From Mesotaenium endlicherianum (lineage: Eukaryota > Streptophyta > Zygnematophyceae > Zygnematales > Mesotaeniaceae): a DNA stretch of 46,804 bases. A program made the position numbers and the translations under genes. The stretch spans positions 379,548 to 426,351 of the forward strand of contig WELA01012722.1 in the NCBI GenBank assembly GCA_009602735.1, in the 5' to 3' direction. Below the pieces are notes generated by a model that was given only the letters and a program-made list of their open reading frames with translations, was not told the origin of the DNA and ran no database searches. Shown in pieces: positions 23,001 through 34,790 of the stretch; position 1 is the first letter of the stretch, and each line of letters starts with the position of its first letter.

Positions 23001-26000
23001 CTCGTCCCCCTGGGGGGTTGTCGGCGGGGCCTCCCTCGCACCTCCGCCCGCTGCGGCATTCACGGTGGGGGTCTGGGAGCCCCGTCCGCCGCCGCCCGCC
23101 TGCTTCTCGGGCGTCGCGCCAACTGTCACGGCTGCCGCCGCGGCAGCCCTGCTGGTGACGGACACTATCACCTCCTCAGCCATCACATCGCGCAGGCCCG
23201 CCTTGCCGCCGCCCGCCCGGCTGTCAGCGGGGGTGGGGGACCCGCCCCCCCAAGGAGCGCCGCCGATGTCGCCTCTGCCAGGTGTTCTGCCGCCAGCGGC
23301 CGCAGCAGCCGCGGCAACCCGCGCCTCCTCCTCCTGGATCTCTCGGAGAGACCGCTTGACACTGCCGCCAGCGCCCCAGGGCCCGGCCGCCGTGGGGGTG
23401 CCAGGTGGCACCCCCCCGTTGGCCCTGGCAGCTGCGTCGGCCTCCGCTTGCTCCCTCCTCTTCTGCTCTGCCTCCTCCTGCTGAATCTCCATCAAGGATT
23501 TGGGCTTTGGGGCCGCCGCGGGCCGCCACACGGGGTGCTGGGGGCCGGCGCCACTTGGCGTGGACGTGGGCGTGGGCGAGGGCCCAAATCCCGGACCAAA
23601 NGGAGTTCAGTGGACAGCATACTGCGTGCCTAATAGCCCCAGGACTGGCAACGGTGCATGACACACAAGCTCTGTGCACGGCTTTCGCCGGCAGAAGAGC
23701 GTTCCTGATCATGTGCCAGGCACACGTGCGCACCCGCAGGGAATGCACCCAGCATTTAGAACGTACGACACGCGCGCAGGCAACGCATGCTCAAACGCAC
23801 GCAGGCACGCACGCACCCACTCCTCGGCCTCTGATGGACCGCCCGGCCAGCAACAAAGCCAGAAGGAGGAGTGCAGCGGCTGGCACTCAAGGCAGGCAAG
23901 ACTGAGCTTGAGCCTTTCCGGGGCCAAGAGCACAAACCTCTCGGGAAGCGCCGCCGCTGCCGCCGGCTGCTTCTTGGCGGCTCCTCCGATGGTCATGGTG
24001 ACGTCCTGGTTGTAGTCCCAGAACAGATCGTCGTCATCCTCCGTCTGCTCTGCTGGGCCGGCCTTCGGCCTGGCGTTAGCTGGTACCTCGTGCTGCTGGT
24101 GCAAGTGCGCATGCGCGTGCGGCGCGGCGAGGGAGGGCGCAGGGAAGTGCTGCTGGTGCTGAATCTGCTGGATGGACAGCGGGGCGGCGTTGGCAGGGCT
24201 GCTGCTGCCGTTGTTGAAGGCCGGGGGAGACGGCATGCCGGGCCGCATCCACGGGCCGGCGACACCTGGCGACCGGAGGGCGGGCGGGCGAGCAGCCGCC
24301 ATGGCCTGCGTGTGCTGCTGCTCGAGCGCCTGGTGCTGACGGGCCGCCAGTTCGCGCGCGCGCTGCTCCGCCTCCTGAATCTCCTTCAGCGACAGCTTCG
24401 CCGCGGGCCTACAAGCTGTCACCGCCCAGGCGGGCACGGGCGTCGGGCTGTCGGCCCCCGCCTCCTGGGGGGAGTGCAGGTAGTCAGCCAGCGAGAACGC
24501 GGGCCCCGGGGGAGGCGGCATCTCGTCTGCCCCGCGCTGCTGCTGCTGCTGCTGCCTCTCCCTCTCTTCTTTCTTGGCCAAGGCGGAGCTCTGCAGGGCT
24601 GCAGCCTCCGCTGCAGGGGAGGCAGCCGCGGGGCTGGCCTTTGCCGCCGCTGCCGCCGCAGCCGCCTTGCCTTTGGCCCCCTTCTTCTTGCTCTTCTTGC
24701 TGTCCTTAGCCTCAATGAAGTCCCCCTCGTCCCCCTGGGGGGTTGTCGGCGGGGCCTCCCTCGCACCTCCGCCCGCTGCGGCATTCACGGTGGGGGTCTG
24801 GGAGCCCCGTCCGCCGCCGCCCGCCTGCTTCTCGGGCGTCGCGCCAACTGTCACGGCTGCCGCCGCGGCAGCCCTGCTGGTGACGGACACTATCACCTCC
24901 TCAGCCATCACATCGCGCAGGCCCGCCTTGCCGCCGCCCGCCCGGCTGTCAGCGGGGGTGGGGGACCCGCCCCCCCAAGGAGCGCCGCCGATGTCGCCTC
25001 TGCCAGGTGTTCTGCCGCCAGCGGCCGCAGCAGCCGCGGCAACCCGCGCCTCCTCCTCCTGGATCTCTCGGAGAGACCGCTTGACACTGCCGCCAGCGCC
25101 CCAGGGCCCGGCCGCCGTGGGGGTGCCAGGTGGCACCCCCCCGTTGGCCCTGGCAGCTGCGTCGGCCTCCGCTTGCTCCCTCCTCTTCTGCTCTGCCTCC
25201 TCCTGCTGAATCTCCATCAAGGATTTGGGCTTTGGGGCCGCCGCGGGCCGCCACACGGGGTGCTGGGGGCCGGCGCCACTTGGCGTGGACGTGGGCGTGG
25301 GCGAGGGCCCAAATCCCGGACCAAAGCTGTGGGCGGCGGGGTAAGCCGATGCTGACGTGGCAGGTCCTTGGGGCCCGGGTAGCCCCCAGGCGCTGCCACC
25401 CTGCTGCTGCGGCAGCTGCGCGACAAGAGGCGCCGGGCGGTTGCCGCCTGACCGCAGGTGGTGTGCCTCGTGCTGCTGCTGCTGCTGCTGCTGGTGCGCG
25501 AGGGCGTCCTGGTCCGCCTCTGCCGGCCTGGCCCCCCACGCGTGCCCGCCAGACTGCGGCCGGCTGCTGCTGTTGCTGTTACCGTCGCTGCCGCCAAACT
25601 CGGGCCCGTTGACAATAAGGTCTTCTGCCATCTGCCGCCGCTGCTGCGGCTGCTGCTGCTGCTGCTGGGGGTCCTGCTTGGCGTCTCTCAGCCACACGGG
25701 GAGCCCTGCGCCGGAGTTCGGCTCGTGCGCGCTGTTGCCGCTGCTGCTGCTCAGCCCCTGCAACTGCTGCTGCTGCTGGGCCAGAAACTCGGGGAAGGCG
25801 CCGGGCAACCCGCTGCCAGGTGGCGCCCCAGGGTGGAGGTGCTGCGGGGGCTGCTGAGGTGGCGCCTGGGAGGCGGGGGGGCCCTGGGGCTGTTGCACAA
25901 AGTGGGGCTGCCCGTACTCGTCCATCTCCCACACGCCCAGCATGCGCTGCTGCCCGGGCAAGCCCCCTCCTCCCTGCTGCTGCTGCTGCTGCTGCTGGAG

Positions 26001-29000
26001 AGCTTCGAGCAGCTGGTGAGGGGGCAGGCCGCCACCAAACCCCTGCTGCAGCAGCTGCTGCTGCTGCGGTGGCGGCGGCTGCTGGTGCCGGTTGCCCTGG
26101 GCCTGGGAGTGCTGGGCGGCGAGATGCTCCTCCTGCTGCTGCTGCTGCTGGCGCTGCTGCTGCTGGCGCATGATCATCTGTGCCTGCTGCTCCAGCGCAA
26201 ACGCGTGCTGCTGCTGCTGCTGCAGGCTGAGGTGGCGGTCGTCCAGGCCGCCACCACCGCCGCCGGGCTGGCGCAGCAGCAGCTGATCCGCCAGCGAGGG
26301 CACCTGCGCCTGCCCCTGCTGCTGCGGCTGACCCTGCTGCGGGCCGCCGAGGCCGGCGCCGAGCAGGTGCTGCTCGAAGGAGGCGGCAGCCAGCATGTGT
26401 GCGGGCGGGGGAGGGCCGCCCCGCAGGAGCTGCTCGTGGAAGAACGCCTGCGGGGGGAGGTGCGGGTGCTGCTGGTGCTGCTGCTGGTGCTGGTGGTGCT
26501 GGGCGAGGTGCTGGATGCGCATGTACTGGTCCAGCAGCTGCTGCTGGCTGCCCTGCTGCTGCTGCTGCTCCGGCAGGCCGCCCGCATGCAGCAGCTGCTC
26601 CACCAGCGTGCCCTGCAGGTGTGGCGGCACTCCCACTCCCCCTCCCACCTGCTGCTGCTGCTGCTGGCGCAGGTGCTGCAGCAGGAGGGGGTCGTTGACC
26701 CCAGGCAGATGCTGCAGCGGTAGCGGCAGCGGGGACGGCCCCCCGCTTTTCACATGGGCCTCCTCCACCTTGCGCCCAAGCAGGCCCTCAAGCAGCCGCA
26801 GGCCATCCACCGCCGGCTGCTCCAGCTGCGCATGCATGGCGGCGGCGCTGCTGCCTGCTCCTCCCAGCCCCTCGCCACCAGTCGCCGCTGACAGCAGCAG
26901 CCCCGGCTCCTTGCCCTGCAGCAGGTGCAACGGGGACGCAACCGCCGCCGCCAACCCAATGCCGCCGCGGCTGTCGGCATCCTCCCCGTCATCCACCCGG
27001 GGAAATGCCGACATGCGCCGCCGCGCAGACCCGATGCGCGCGTCCGGCAGCCCCAGCAGCGCGGGCAGCAGGCTCTCCACCTGCACGTCCGGCGAGCTGG
27101 CGGCAGCAGTAATCGACTCCGCGAGGGGAGTGGCGGCGCCGGCGCCGGCGGCAGCACCTCGGGCCAATGTGGCGGCGCCGTCCTTTGTGCCGGGCGTGGG
27201 AGCAGGCGCGAGCGCAGCCCCAGCCCTTGCCTTCTGTGCCGGCGACGCTCCCATGACCCCCGCCTGCTGCTGCCCCTGCGCTAGCGCAGGTGCGGGTGCG
27301 GGCGCTGCCTCCTCGTCCTTGGAGGGGGCTTGAGCAGGCGCGCTCTCGGCGGCTGCGGGCGCGGCCGCAGCAAATCCCGGCGGCGCGGCGGCCTTGGGCT
27401 TGAGATGGGGCATGACGTCGGCGAGCCGCGCGAAGGGCGCGCCCTCGGGCGAGTCCACGGGGCACACCAGCAGGTCCAGCCCGAAGTAGCCCGCATCGAA
27501 CCACTCCATCAGCTGGTCGCCCCAAAAAGGCCCCTGAACGTCCCCCTGGGGGTCCTTGTATCGGAACAGCCGCTTCTGCGCCGCCACCTTTCCAACGCCG
27601 CTGCTGGGGGTCCCCCCAGCGCCACCTGGCGCCTTCTCGGCGCCGGCAAGTGCAGCCGAGTTGCCGTCCTTGGCGGCCGCGCCCGCCGCCGCCTGGGCGT
27701 CCTTGCCGTCCCTGCGGGCGGCGGCGCCGTCGTCCTCTCCCGTCTTCCTCGGCCTCCAGGCCCCCTCACTGTGCGAGGTGTCCTCCCCGGGCTTGCGCCA
27801 GGTGGCACGACCGGAAGCCTCCTCGCCACCGACCTTGCCTCCTCCGTGGCCACCTGCACGACCGTTACGGAGCAGTCTGACAGTTGGCATCCACAGCAGA
27901 GACCCTCCTTCCTCCCCCCCCCTTCCCCCTCCCCCTCCCCCTCCTCGGCCTCTGAAATAGGAAGCTCGCAGCGACTGGTCACTGCTGACTAACTGGAAAG
28001 GCACTCAGGGCAAGAAGTAACACGCACCACGACGCCCAGCACAAACCATTGGCATCCGCGACACAGCCCCGCACGCACAGCACAGCCCAGCACATTACGC
28101 GGCGCTTGCAAGCAACTAGGAGCCACGGGGAAATGCGTAGAGGCGGCTGTGCAGGCCGCCACAGCCTTGACCGCCAGCACCCTTCAATGCAGGGGGGGCC
28201 TTCGAGGGACTCTCTTCGGCACACAGACAGAGCGCCCAGGCAGAGGGACAAGTGTGGATGGAGCGGAGACTGCTACACCAGGTAGGTGCACAACTGAGAG
28301 AGAGAAGCACCAGACACCACACCACACCACATCGCACTGCACAAGCACGCACCATCTGCGTCGAAGCCCTGGTTGGCCCCAGCCCCGGCCCCGGCGTGGT
28401 CGGCGTCGGCAAAGCGCGCCTCCACCAGGCGGTCAAAGGCGCCGCCGTCGCCGCCCTGCAGGTCGCCGAAGCCGGGCGCGTCAAAGAAGTCGTCCTCGCG
28501 GTGCGCGTCGAACCCCGCGTCCTCCTTGCCCACGACCGCGGCAGCACCTGCTGGTGGTCACACAGCGACACGGACACGGAAACACAGACACCAGAGGAGA
28601 CAGAGGCACGGTCCCAGACAAGGAGTGAGGAATGAGCACGGCTGGCTGTCAGGGTGGGCTCAGGCAACTACTGCCAGGTGTCCACGGCACCACAAATGCA
28701 GAGGACCTTGCAGAGGAGGAAGAAGGAGAGGAGGAAGAGGGGAGGAGGAAGAAGGGGAGGAAGAAGAGGGGAAGAGGAAGTGGGGGAGGAGGAGGAGTGG
28801 CTGGTTGTAAAGCGAAGGTAGAGGCTTAGGCAGTTACTACTACTGCCAGCTGTCCAGAACGGGGTGCGTGAGCACTAGCGGCGCAGCCTGAGTCCGCGCT
28901 CCAGCCTGACTGGGATGGCACGTGTCGTCGGCGCAGGGGCGGCGTGTGGCGCAGCCGGCAGCCACAAGAGCGCAGGATGCGCTCTGCGACACAATACAGA

Positions 29001-32000
29001 GGCTCTCTCTGTATAAGGACACGACAACAGCGACAATGATCAGTTGGAAACTTGGAGGCAAGGCGCACGTGGGCATCCGAGACACCAGACGGCACTGCAT
29101 GGGGGTTGTGGCGACGGCAACAACAACAAGGAGATGGTGGAAACGCGCGGACAAGGAGCTCGCACGCGGGCAGCACGAGCATCGAGGGGGCTGGTGCTGC
29201 TCATGGTGCTAGACTCGGCCAAGGGCGAATGGAGCACGTGCGTTGCCCCCCAACTCTGTCGCCGACGCTCCCGACGGTCTGGCCCTGGGCTGACCTTGGT
29301 GCAGATCGTGGTGCTGCTCTCGGCCAGCAGGAGCGCATGTTGCCGCCTACTCCACAACCAACTACCGATCCACAGACCGACTCAGAGTGGCGTGCATCAG
29401 CAGTTGCCTTTCCCCAGCCGGTCTGCTCCCGCGCCAGCCGACCGGGCGTACGTTTGCGTCTCTTGCATCTCCCAACACAACGCAGCTAGCAGCGGGCGAA
29501 ACCCCGAAACCCGCTGCTAAGCCCGCTGCACAGCCCCCGCAGGCTCGCGCCTGCATGCCCCCCTCCGCAGTCGCTTCCTCAAAGGCAGCACCAAGAATGA
29601 CACAAGTGTCGCGAGGGCCAGTCGCGCCATCCCCCCCCTGGACCGCCTGGTGCACTCAGCTTCTCCTATGCGTCTGCTAAAGGCCAGAGCTCCCCCACAG
29701 AGCGCCTCGACCTGGACCTTAACTCAGACCCAAACCCGGACCTGACCCTGGACCCCCGGACCTGAACCCAAACCCGAACCCGAGCTTGGACTTGGACCGG
29801 ACCCGGGCCTGGACCCCGGCTCGGACCCAATCGCAGAGCTGGACTAGTACTCAGACCGAACCTGCACCCGGACCCGGACCCGGACCCGGACCTGGGCAGG
29901 CACCTGAAACTGGACTTGCACCTGGGCTCGGACCAGGACCCAACGGCACCACGCAAGAGACAGCACATCGCTCCCAACGATTTCCACCAGCCCGCCCTTA
30001 TTGCGAGCGGCGCACAAGTGCTGCCACTCTGCCGCCGCGCTCCGTGCAATGCCCCGTGAATTTTGTCATGCCCGCATGCATGCGTGAACGGACACTCGAG
30101 GGCCGCACGTCCCAGCGAGTCCTATCATTCAACATGTGCGAACCCCCCCCTCCCCCTTCCTCCCTCCCCTCTCTTAGGCCCTCGCATGCAAAGCTCTACA
30201 AACCCCCTTCTGCCAACTGACAAACGTGGCCACTACCAATCTCAAAGCGCCAGCTGCAGCACGCACAAAGAATCTCGACCGCCTCAAGCCCCCACGCTAG
30301 CACGACTTGACAGCTGGCAGACCGGCGGCAGCTCGCAGGCAGAACAGGCTCCACCTCTTGTACATTCTCAATGGCATCAAACAGGTTCCCGTCTGAGGCA
30401 CCCCGCCTGCTGCGCACGTGAAGAAGCCGTGCAAGAGAGCACCTCCTGGCGGCCACTGCCCCTCGAGGCTGCACCGCGGCCAAAGGCAAAGGGAAAAGAG
30501 AAGACTGGGGGGTGGTGGCGCAGGATGCTCAATAAGCTTCTGCACGTGAACCACAAACCAAGGTGCAGGGCGTGCGAGCAATCGCCAATGGGCTTCAGGC
30601 ATCAGGGCGCAGGATGCGCAAAAAGCTTCTGCAAGTGGGCCACGAGTGGAAGCGTAAGCTACCCTAGCGTTTGCAAGAGGGACACCAGCAGTGGGGGCGT
30701 GCAGGATGCAAAGGAAGTGAGCGAAAGAGTACCTTGTGCTCGGCCCCGGCCGCGGCCCCGCCCTACAGCGGCAAAACCCTCCTTTCTGCCCCTCCCCGCC
30801 ACCTGCGCCTCCTTGGGCGGCCCGTGCACGGCCCCGCTGCTCGTCACTTCGCCCTTCTGGATAGCCTCGATCAGCGCCTGCACGTCGCCGCCGCCAGGAC
30901 ACAGAGGGAAAGGGAAGAACGGGAATAGGTAAGGCAAAACAAGAGCAGGAAATGCTTGCACGAAAAAGGGGGGGGGGAGGGCAGGCGGGGAGAAGAGCAC
31001 AACACACGCATGTGCACACGTGGAGGGGAGGGGCTCAGAGTGCGCCAACTCCCCACGCAGCGCGAGCGCACACGCGCAAGCACGCGTCTCGCTGCACCTC
31101 CTCCTCGCCTACTACCTACTACTGCCGCTGGCTGCCGCCTCATTCGTAGTTGACCACCAGATAGTCGGCCTTCAGGGGCTCCAGAGCCTTGGGTTAATAG
31201 GGAGCAAGGTGCCGGCCCACGCCCACGCGCCGACCCCTCTTCCCCGCGGGCGCCGCAAAGAGAGGAGCGCGTGCTTGCCCGTCTTTCTCTACAAATGAAA
31301 CCTCCGCAGGGCTCATCAGCTGGGACCCTGACTGCCCAGGTGCTCCCTGTCCAGAGCTGCCTTTCCAGGACGATGCACGAGCACCTGCTGAGGGCTAATT
31401 CCTCGACACACGTGCAAGCGACCCGTAAGAGGAGCCTCTGGCAATCCGCCAAGGCGTGCAATGAAATTCTTCCGCAGCACAAACTTGCAGACAGATTTGG
31501 TCACCAGCGTCCCCGGCTTGGGAGAGAACCTTGATTCCTGGGTATGGCTCCCTGCGGCTGCACCAGATGCACAGCATGATAACAGCCGGGGATGAAGACA
31601 GACCGACGATGCTCGCTTTCCGCTGCGGCACCTCTCCACGATTTTATGCTCCTCGTCAAGCCAGCTGAGGAGCAAGAGCTCGCCATACTGACGCGTTTGA
31701 GCCCCTCTCACCCAACCCTGGGGCGCGCGCTCCCAATGGCAACGGATGGCTCTTTGCAATGTGAAGAGGGCGCAGTCCAAACAGGGTTTAGGGCCGCATG
31801 CTGCGTGTCGGGCGTACGTCAATGTGCTCATTACTAATTTATGAGAAAGGGCCAAGCACCAGCAAAGAGATCAAATGCAGGGGTACGCCCAAGCCCCACC
31901 GCAGCAGCAGGCGCCATCTAACGCCAAACGGCAGCGCTAGACGGATGGAGCAGACAAGGAGCAGCAGCAGGAGGAGCTGCAGCAGTAGCCGCGGCGATTG

Positions 32001-34248
32001 CGGCAGCAGCAGCGGCAGCAATTACCTGTTCCGTGGCATCAGGAGCCTGCAGGCCAAGGGGGTCCAGGGGCTCCAAGCTCGTCAGCTGCTCCACCTCCAC
32101 GAAGCCCTCCGGCAGCTTCTTCATGGAGGGCGAGTCGCGCACCGCCTTGTAGATCTCCAGGAGTCGGGTCCGCGAGTATTTCAGCCCCCCCTCAGCAGCC
32201 GCCGCCTCTGGCAGGGGGGGGTGGGGAGCGGGCTTCTCCGGCGTGGGAGGGGCCCCAATGGGGGCAGGAGGCACCGGGTGGGGGGCGTTTGCAGCGCCGT
32301 ACCCGCCCCCCCTGCCGCGCCCACCATACGCATAGGAGGCACTGTCGCCGCCGCCCCCCCCTCTGCCCCTGCCCCTTCCAAACGTGGGCCCAGCATCTGC
32401 ATACTTTCCTGGAGAGCCTACGATCTGAGAGGGCCCAGGGGGGGCCTCCCCCCTTCCCCTGCCAGCAAAGGACTGGGGGCGCCAGGCCCGGTTCCTGGAA
32501 GCATCATTGTCGCGGTTCCTGTCCCGGTCAGCCTCTCTGTCCCCCTCCTTGGCCCTGTCACCGGAGTTCTCCCCCTCCTTCTCGCTGTCGGCCCACCTGT
32601 CCCCTCCCCTGCGGAAATGGTCCTTCTCGTCCGAGCTGGCCCACCTGTCCCGAGGCCCCCCCCACTTGGAGTCTCTCTTGGGCTCAAATCCTCCCTTGGT
32701 GGTCTCCCACCTGTCCCCACCCCTCTGGTACTCCCCAGGCTCCCCCTTAGGAGGGCCTTCTTGCCAGCGAGCGCCTCTCCCCATCGGCAGTCTTTCAGCA
32801 GTTCTCTGCGGCGGCTCAATCTCCCCTCTCTCACTCTCCTTCCCCCACCTGTCCCTGCTAGGCCTGGCCACAACATCGCGCTCGTCCTCGCCCCAGCGGT
32901 CCTTCCGGCCATTAGCTGGCGCGTCCCTGTCGCGCCACCACTGCCTCTTCTCATCCGACACGCCTCCCCGTCCAGCACCTCCGTCTCTACCCTCCCTCCA
33001 CCGCTCCTTCCCTCCCACGTCGTTGCCTCCACCCACTGCAGGTCGCCCCAGGGTAGACTCATTCAGGCTTCCACTCCTTCCAAACTCCTGCAAGCAAGAT
33101 TAGATGGGGTGAGATGCTCCTCTCTGATTCCAAAAGCCTAAGTCCAAAAGCCCAAGTAAGAGGTCAGAGAGGACGTCTTCAATTGTGGCTTTGTGCTTGA
33201 ACTGTCGCTTTGCTATGAGAAGACCAACTACTCCAGCTGCCAGATGTCGTCCAATCACTTCCCAGAAGCGGTTAGACTTCCAGGATTGAGCTTGGGAATG
33301 GACATGCAAAATTTGCAGCTTCCTCTGTGACATACTGCTGGGCATTGCCTCGTGCATAGCTTGCGTGAGGTTTATTGGCCAGTATGGCATGCAATTTCTC
33401 AGCTGGCCAAACATGTAGCAAGACGCAGCAGCTGCATCCAGTCCACCTGCTTCGAATACTGAGAATTTGGAAAGCGCAGTAGAATGTCAATGCTCCCCTC
33501 CCAACTGTGACTGTGGCCAGGTAGGTGAGGTAGTTACAGAAGCAGCAGAAGTTTTCCCTTCTCCAGGCTTGTTAAGCAACCACTGGGGAGACAAAAGTGT
33601 ATCTGGCACATCCGTGTCACCTGGCAAAAGGACAAAACACCACAATATCTAGCAAACATGAGTACCTTGCATAGGCACACATGCAGAGTGTCATACCGAG
33701 CAACAACAGAAAAGGGTACATCATTCTCAGCGAGCACCTCCATTCTCAATTCTGTCAATTACCCTGCACGCATACACACGGCAGACTGAGCTTCTTCACC
33801 CAAGCTTCTTCACAAGCTCAAAAACTTCATACAAAGTTTGCATTCTGAATCCAATGCTCAATTATATATTAAGGACTCAACCATTTTACTTGCCTAATCA
33901 CATGACTAACCAATTACCGTTGCACAGTCACATAGCTACATTTTGTAGTTGCATTATCAATCAATTTTGAAATGGCTGCATTAGAGCATACCTTTACCCT
34001 CAAGATCACTACCCAAGGTCAACCGAGGAGACCCAAGACCTGATCCAGCTTCACCTGCTCAATAACGAAATACGTCTTAATCACAAGAGATGAGGGTAGA
34101 ATACTTGTTTCTTCTGGAGTGGACCAGCTGCAATTTGAATTTGCACTAGGCTACTGCATCTGTGACGAAAAATCTTACCCCTCAGTCTCCACGAGGATTG
34201 AGGTCGCAGACTCGGCCCTCCAGTCTGGTCACCCTTAGGCTCCGCCAT
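19635..34248 (-). CDS. EXA1: EXA1-like GYF-domain translational repressor
   Basis: Ten exons on the complement: 34248-34179, 34054-33992, 33620-33538, 33087-32026, 30877-30733, 28547-28353, 27853-23938, 21823-21534, 20944-20831, 20092-19635. All nine junctions keep phase, giving about 2131 residues. Landmarks shared with plant EXA1 are LSPQWLLNKP near the N-terminus, an RDRW-rich region, the eIF4E-binding motif YSRTRLL at about 376-382, EAIQKGEVTSSG, the GYF domain at about 635-691 (QGPFWGDQLMEWFDAGYFG), and a C-terminus with AFRQWCETNMRKLTGS, TLLEFCMSL and LLGFSVQSNRIMVGEIQ. The GYF domain binds proline-rich partners, and the 4E motif would tether eIF4E to repress mRNA translation, as known for GIGYF/EXA1. 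The middle is a long Gln/Gly/Pro-rich disordered tract. A doubled 1724-base block lies in the raw sequence; the model uses the distal copy. Confidence 0.92.
20093..21533 (-). other. EXA1 introns 8 and 9
   Basis: Intron 9 (20093-20830) holds a short CA repeat at about 20553-20570 and CA-rich sequence to 20710. Intron 8 (20945-21533) contains a single N at 21121 in a C-rich stretch, so bases may be missing there. No other coding sequence was seen. Confidence 0.6.
21877..23600. repeat. Proximal copy of an exact 1724-base duplication
   Basis: It matches 23602-25325 base for base as far as I compared, with an offset of 1725. It contains a second copy of the EXA1 exon 7 3' end (22213-23600) and part of intron 7. 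A single N separates the copies, which suggests two overlapping contigs laid end to end rather than a true duplication. Confidence 0.95.
23602..25325. repeat. Distal copy of the exact duplication
   Basis: This is the partner of 21877-23600. It is continuous with the rest of exon 7 and is the copy used in the gene model. Confidence 0.95.
23938..27853 (-). CDS. EXA1: EXA1 exon 7: GYF domain and Q-rich region
   Basis: This 3916-base exon starts after acceptor GTCGTGCAG and ends at the donor within LPE|R. It encodes a Gly/Ala/Lys-rich lead, the GYF domain, then about 600 residues rich in Gln with many runs of 5-8, and then repeated helical EIQxxE segments (SLMEIQQEEAEQKRREQAEA, SLREIQEEEAR, SLKEIQEAEQRARELAARQ). 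Such SLxEIQ repeats also occur in animal GIGYF proteins. It ends with DDDDLFWDYNQ, the counterpart of the plant EDDLFWGP segment. Poly-Gln is coded mostly by CAG, which gives the CTG runs on the plus strand. Confidence 0.9.
28548..30732 (-). other. EXA1 intron 5 with purine and hexamer repeats
   Basis: The 2.2 kb intron contains a GGA-rich purine block at about 28705-28800 and a degenerate (GGACCC)n array at about 29706-29945. No exon was recognised. Confidence 0.6.
29706..29945. repeat. Degenerate hexamer array, GGACCC/GGACCT type
   Basis: About 240 bases are built from variants of GGACCC, GGACCT and CAAACC, most regular at about 29871-29900. The period of about 6 drifts. Confidence 0.85.
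30878..32025 (-). other. EXA1 intron 4, no recognised content
   Basis: It separates the eIF4E-motif exon from the KGEVTSSG exon. A TTTAGGG heptamer lies at about 31787. Nothing else was recognised. Confidence 0.5.
32026..33087 (-). CDS. EXA1: EXA1 exon 4: RDRW region and eIF4E-binding motif
   Basis: The 354-codon exon is in phase 0 at both ends. It is rich in Arg, Asp, Gly and Trp (many DRW triplets) and has RG-rich boxes (GRGRGRGGGGGD). It closes with KYSRTRLLEIYKAV and a segment ending LQAPDATEQ, which continues on the next exon as ALIEAIQKGEVTSSG. YxxxxL-hydrophobic is the canonical eIF4E-binding pattern, and its position just upstream of this block matches plant EXA1. Confidence 0.9.
33538..34248 (-). 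CDS. EXA1: EXA1 exons 1-3, N-terminus
   Basis: Exon 1 (34248-34179) starts MAEPKGDQTGG, close to the plant MAEGK start. Exon 2 (34054-33992) is 63 bases. Exon 3 (33620-33538) carries DTLLSPQWLLNKPGEGK, containing the conserved SPQWLxxKP element. The donors are GTAAGA, GTATGC and GTAACT. The end of exon 3 is the weakest border, chosen because phase 0 is needed for the exon at 33087; a further small exon in the intron 33088-33537 cannot be excluded. Confidence 0.75.
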
Positions 34249-34790
34249 GATCTGTAACAATTGTACTCAGAATTATTTCCCACCTACAAATGGGATTATT
34301 CGAAGTGATTTAGCTCGATATTCAGCCTTGTCAATGAGTGTTATAACGTCAATTATGTCTATAAAGCCAGATAGCTTAGCACTCGTGCCTCTTAACGAAG
34401 AAATTGATTGCACTTTCAACGTCCCTCTGTTGATTTCGTTCTCTAACCCCTAAGGTCCAGACGGCGGAGTAGGAGGAAGTTCAATTGACCAAGTACAAAT
34501 AGAAAATGAGAAAAAGCACTCGCAGCTTTATCTTCAACGCACTCGCACATGTTCCAGCTTAGTTGGTTTCTCAAGTCTCATGCCCCGAACCTCTTTTCAC
34601 ATTCGTCAAATAAAGTGCGACTTGATGTAACAAATTACCGTTGTCATTCTTACTGAATTTTTATTCAACTTGGGGCTCTATATATGCGATTTTAATTGAT
34701 GAAAATTGGCTCATTGACTCTCGAACCTCATTATTGACGTGGCATTTAGGCCTGGCAGAATGGTTCGAGCCGAGCCGAGCAGCTTCGGAA

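Noticed and set aside
21984..23531. A second gene or paralogue of EXA1
   Set aside because: It is identical to the distal copy, including intron sequence, and ends at an N, so an assembly overlap is simpler.
22146..25355. Long plus-strand open frames of about 495 codons, twice
   Set aside because: They are antisense shadows of EXA1 exon 7 and are doubled only because the block is doubled.
34758..34785. A possible tRNA T arm (GGTTCGAGCC)
   Set aside because: The flanking stem does not pair and no cloverleaf is present.
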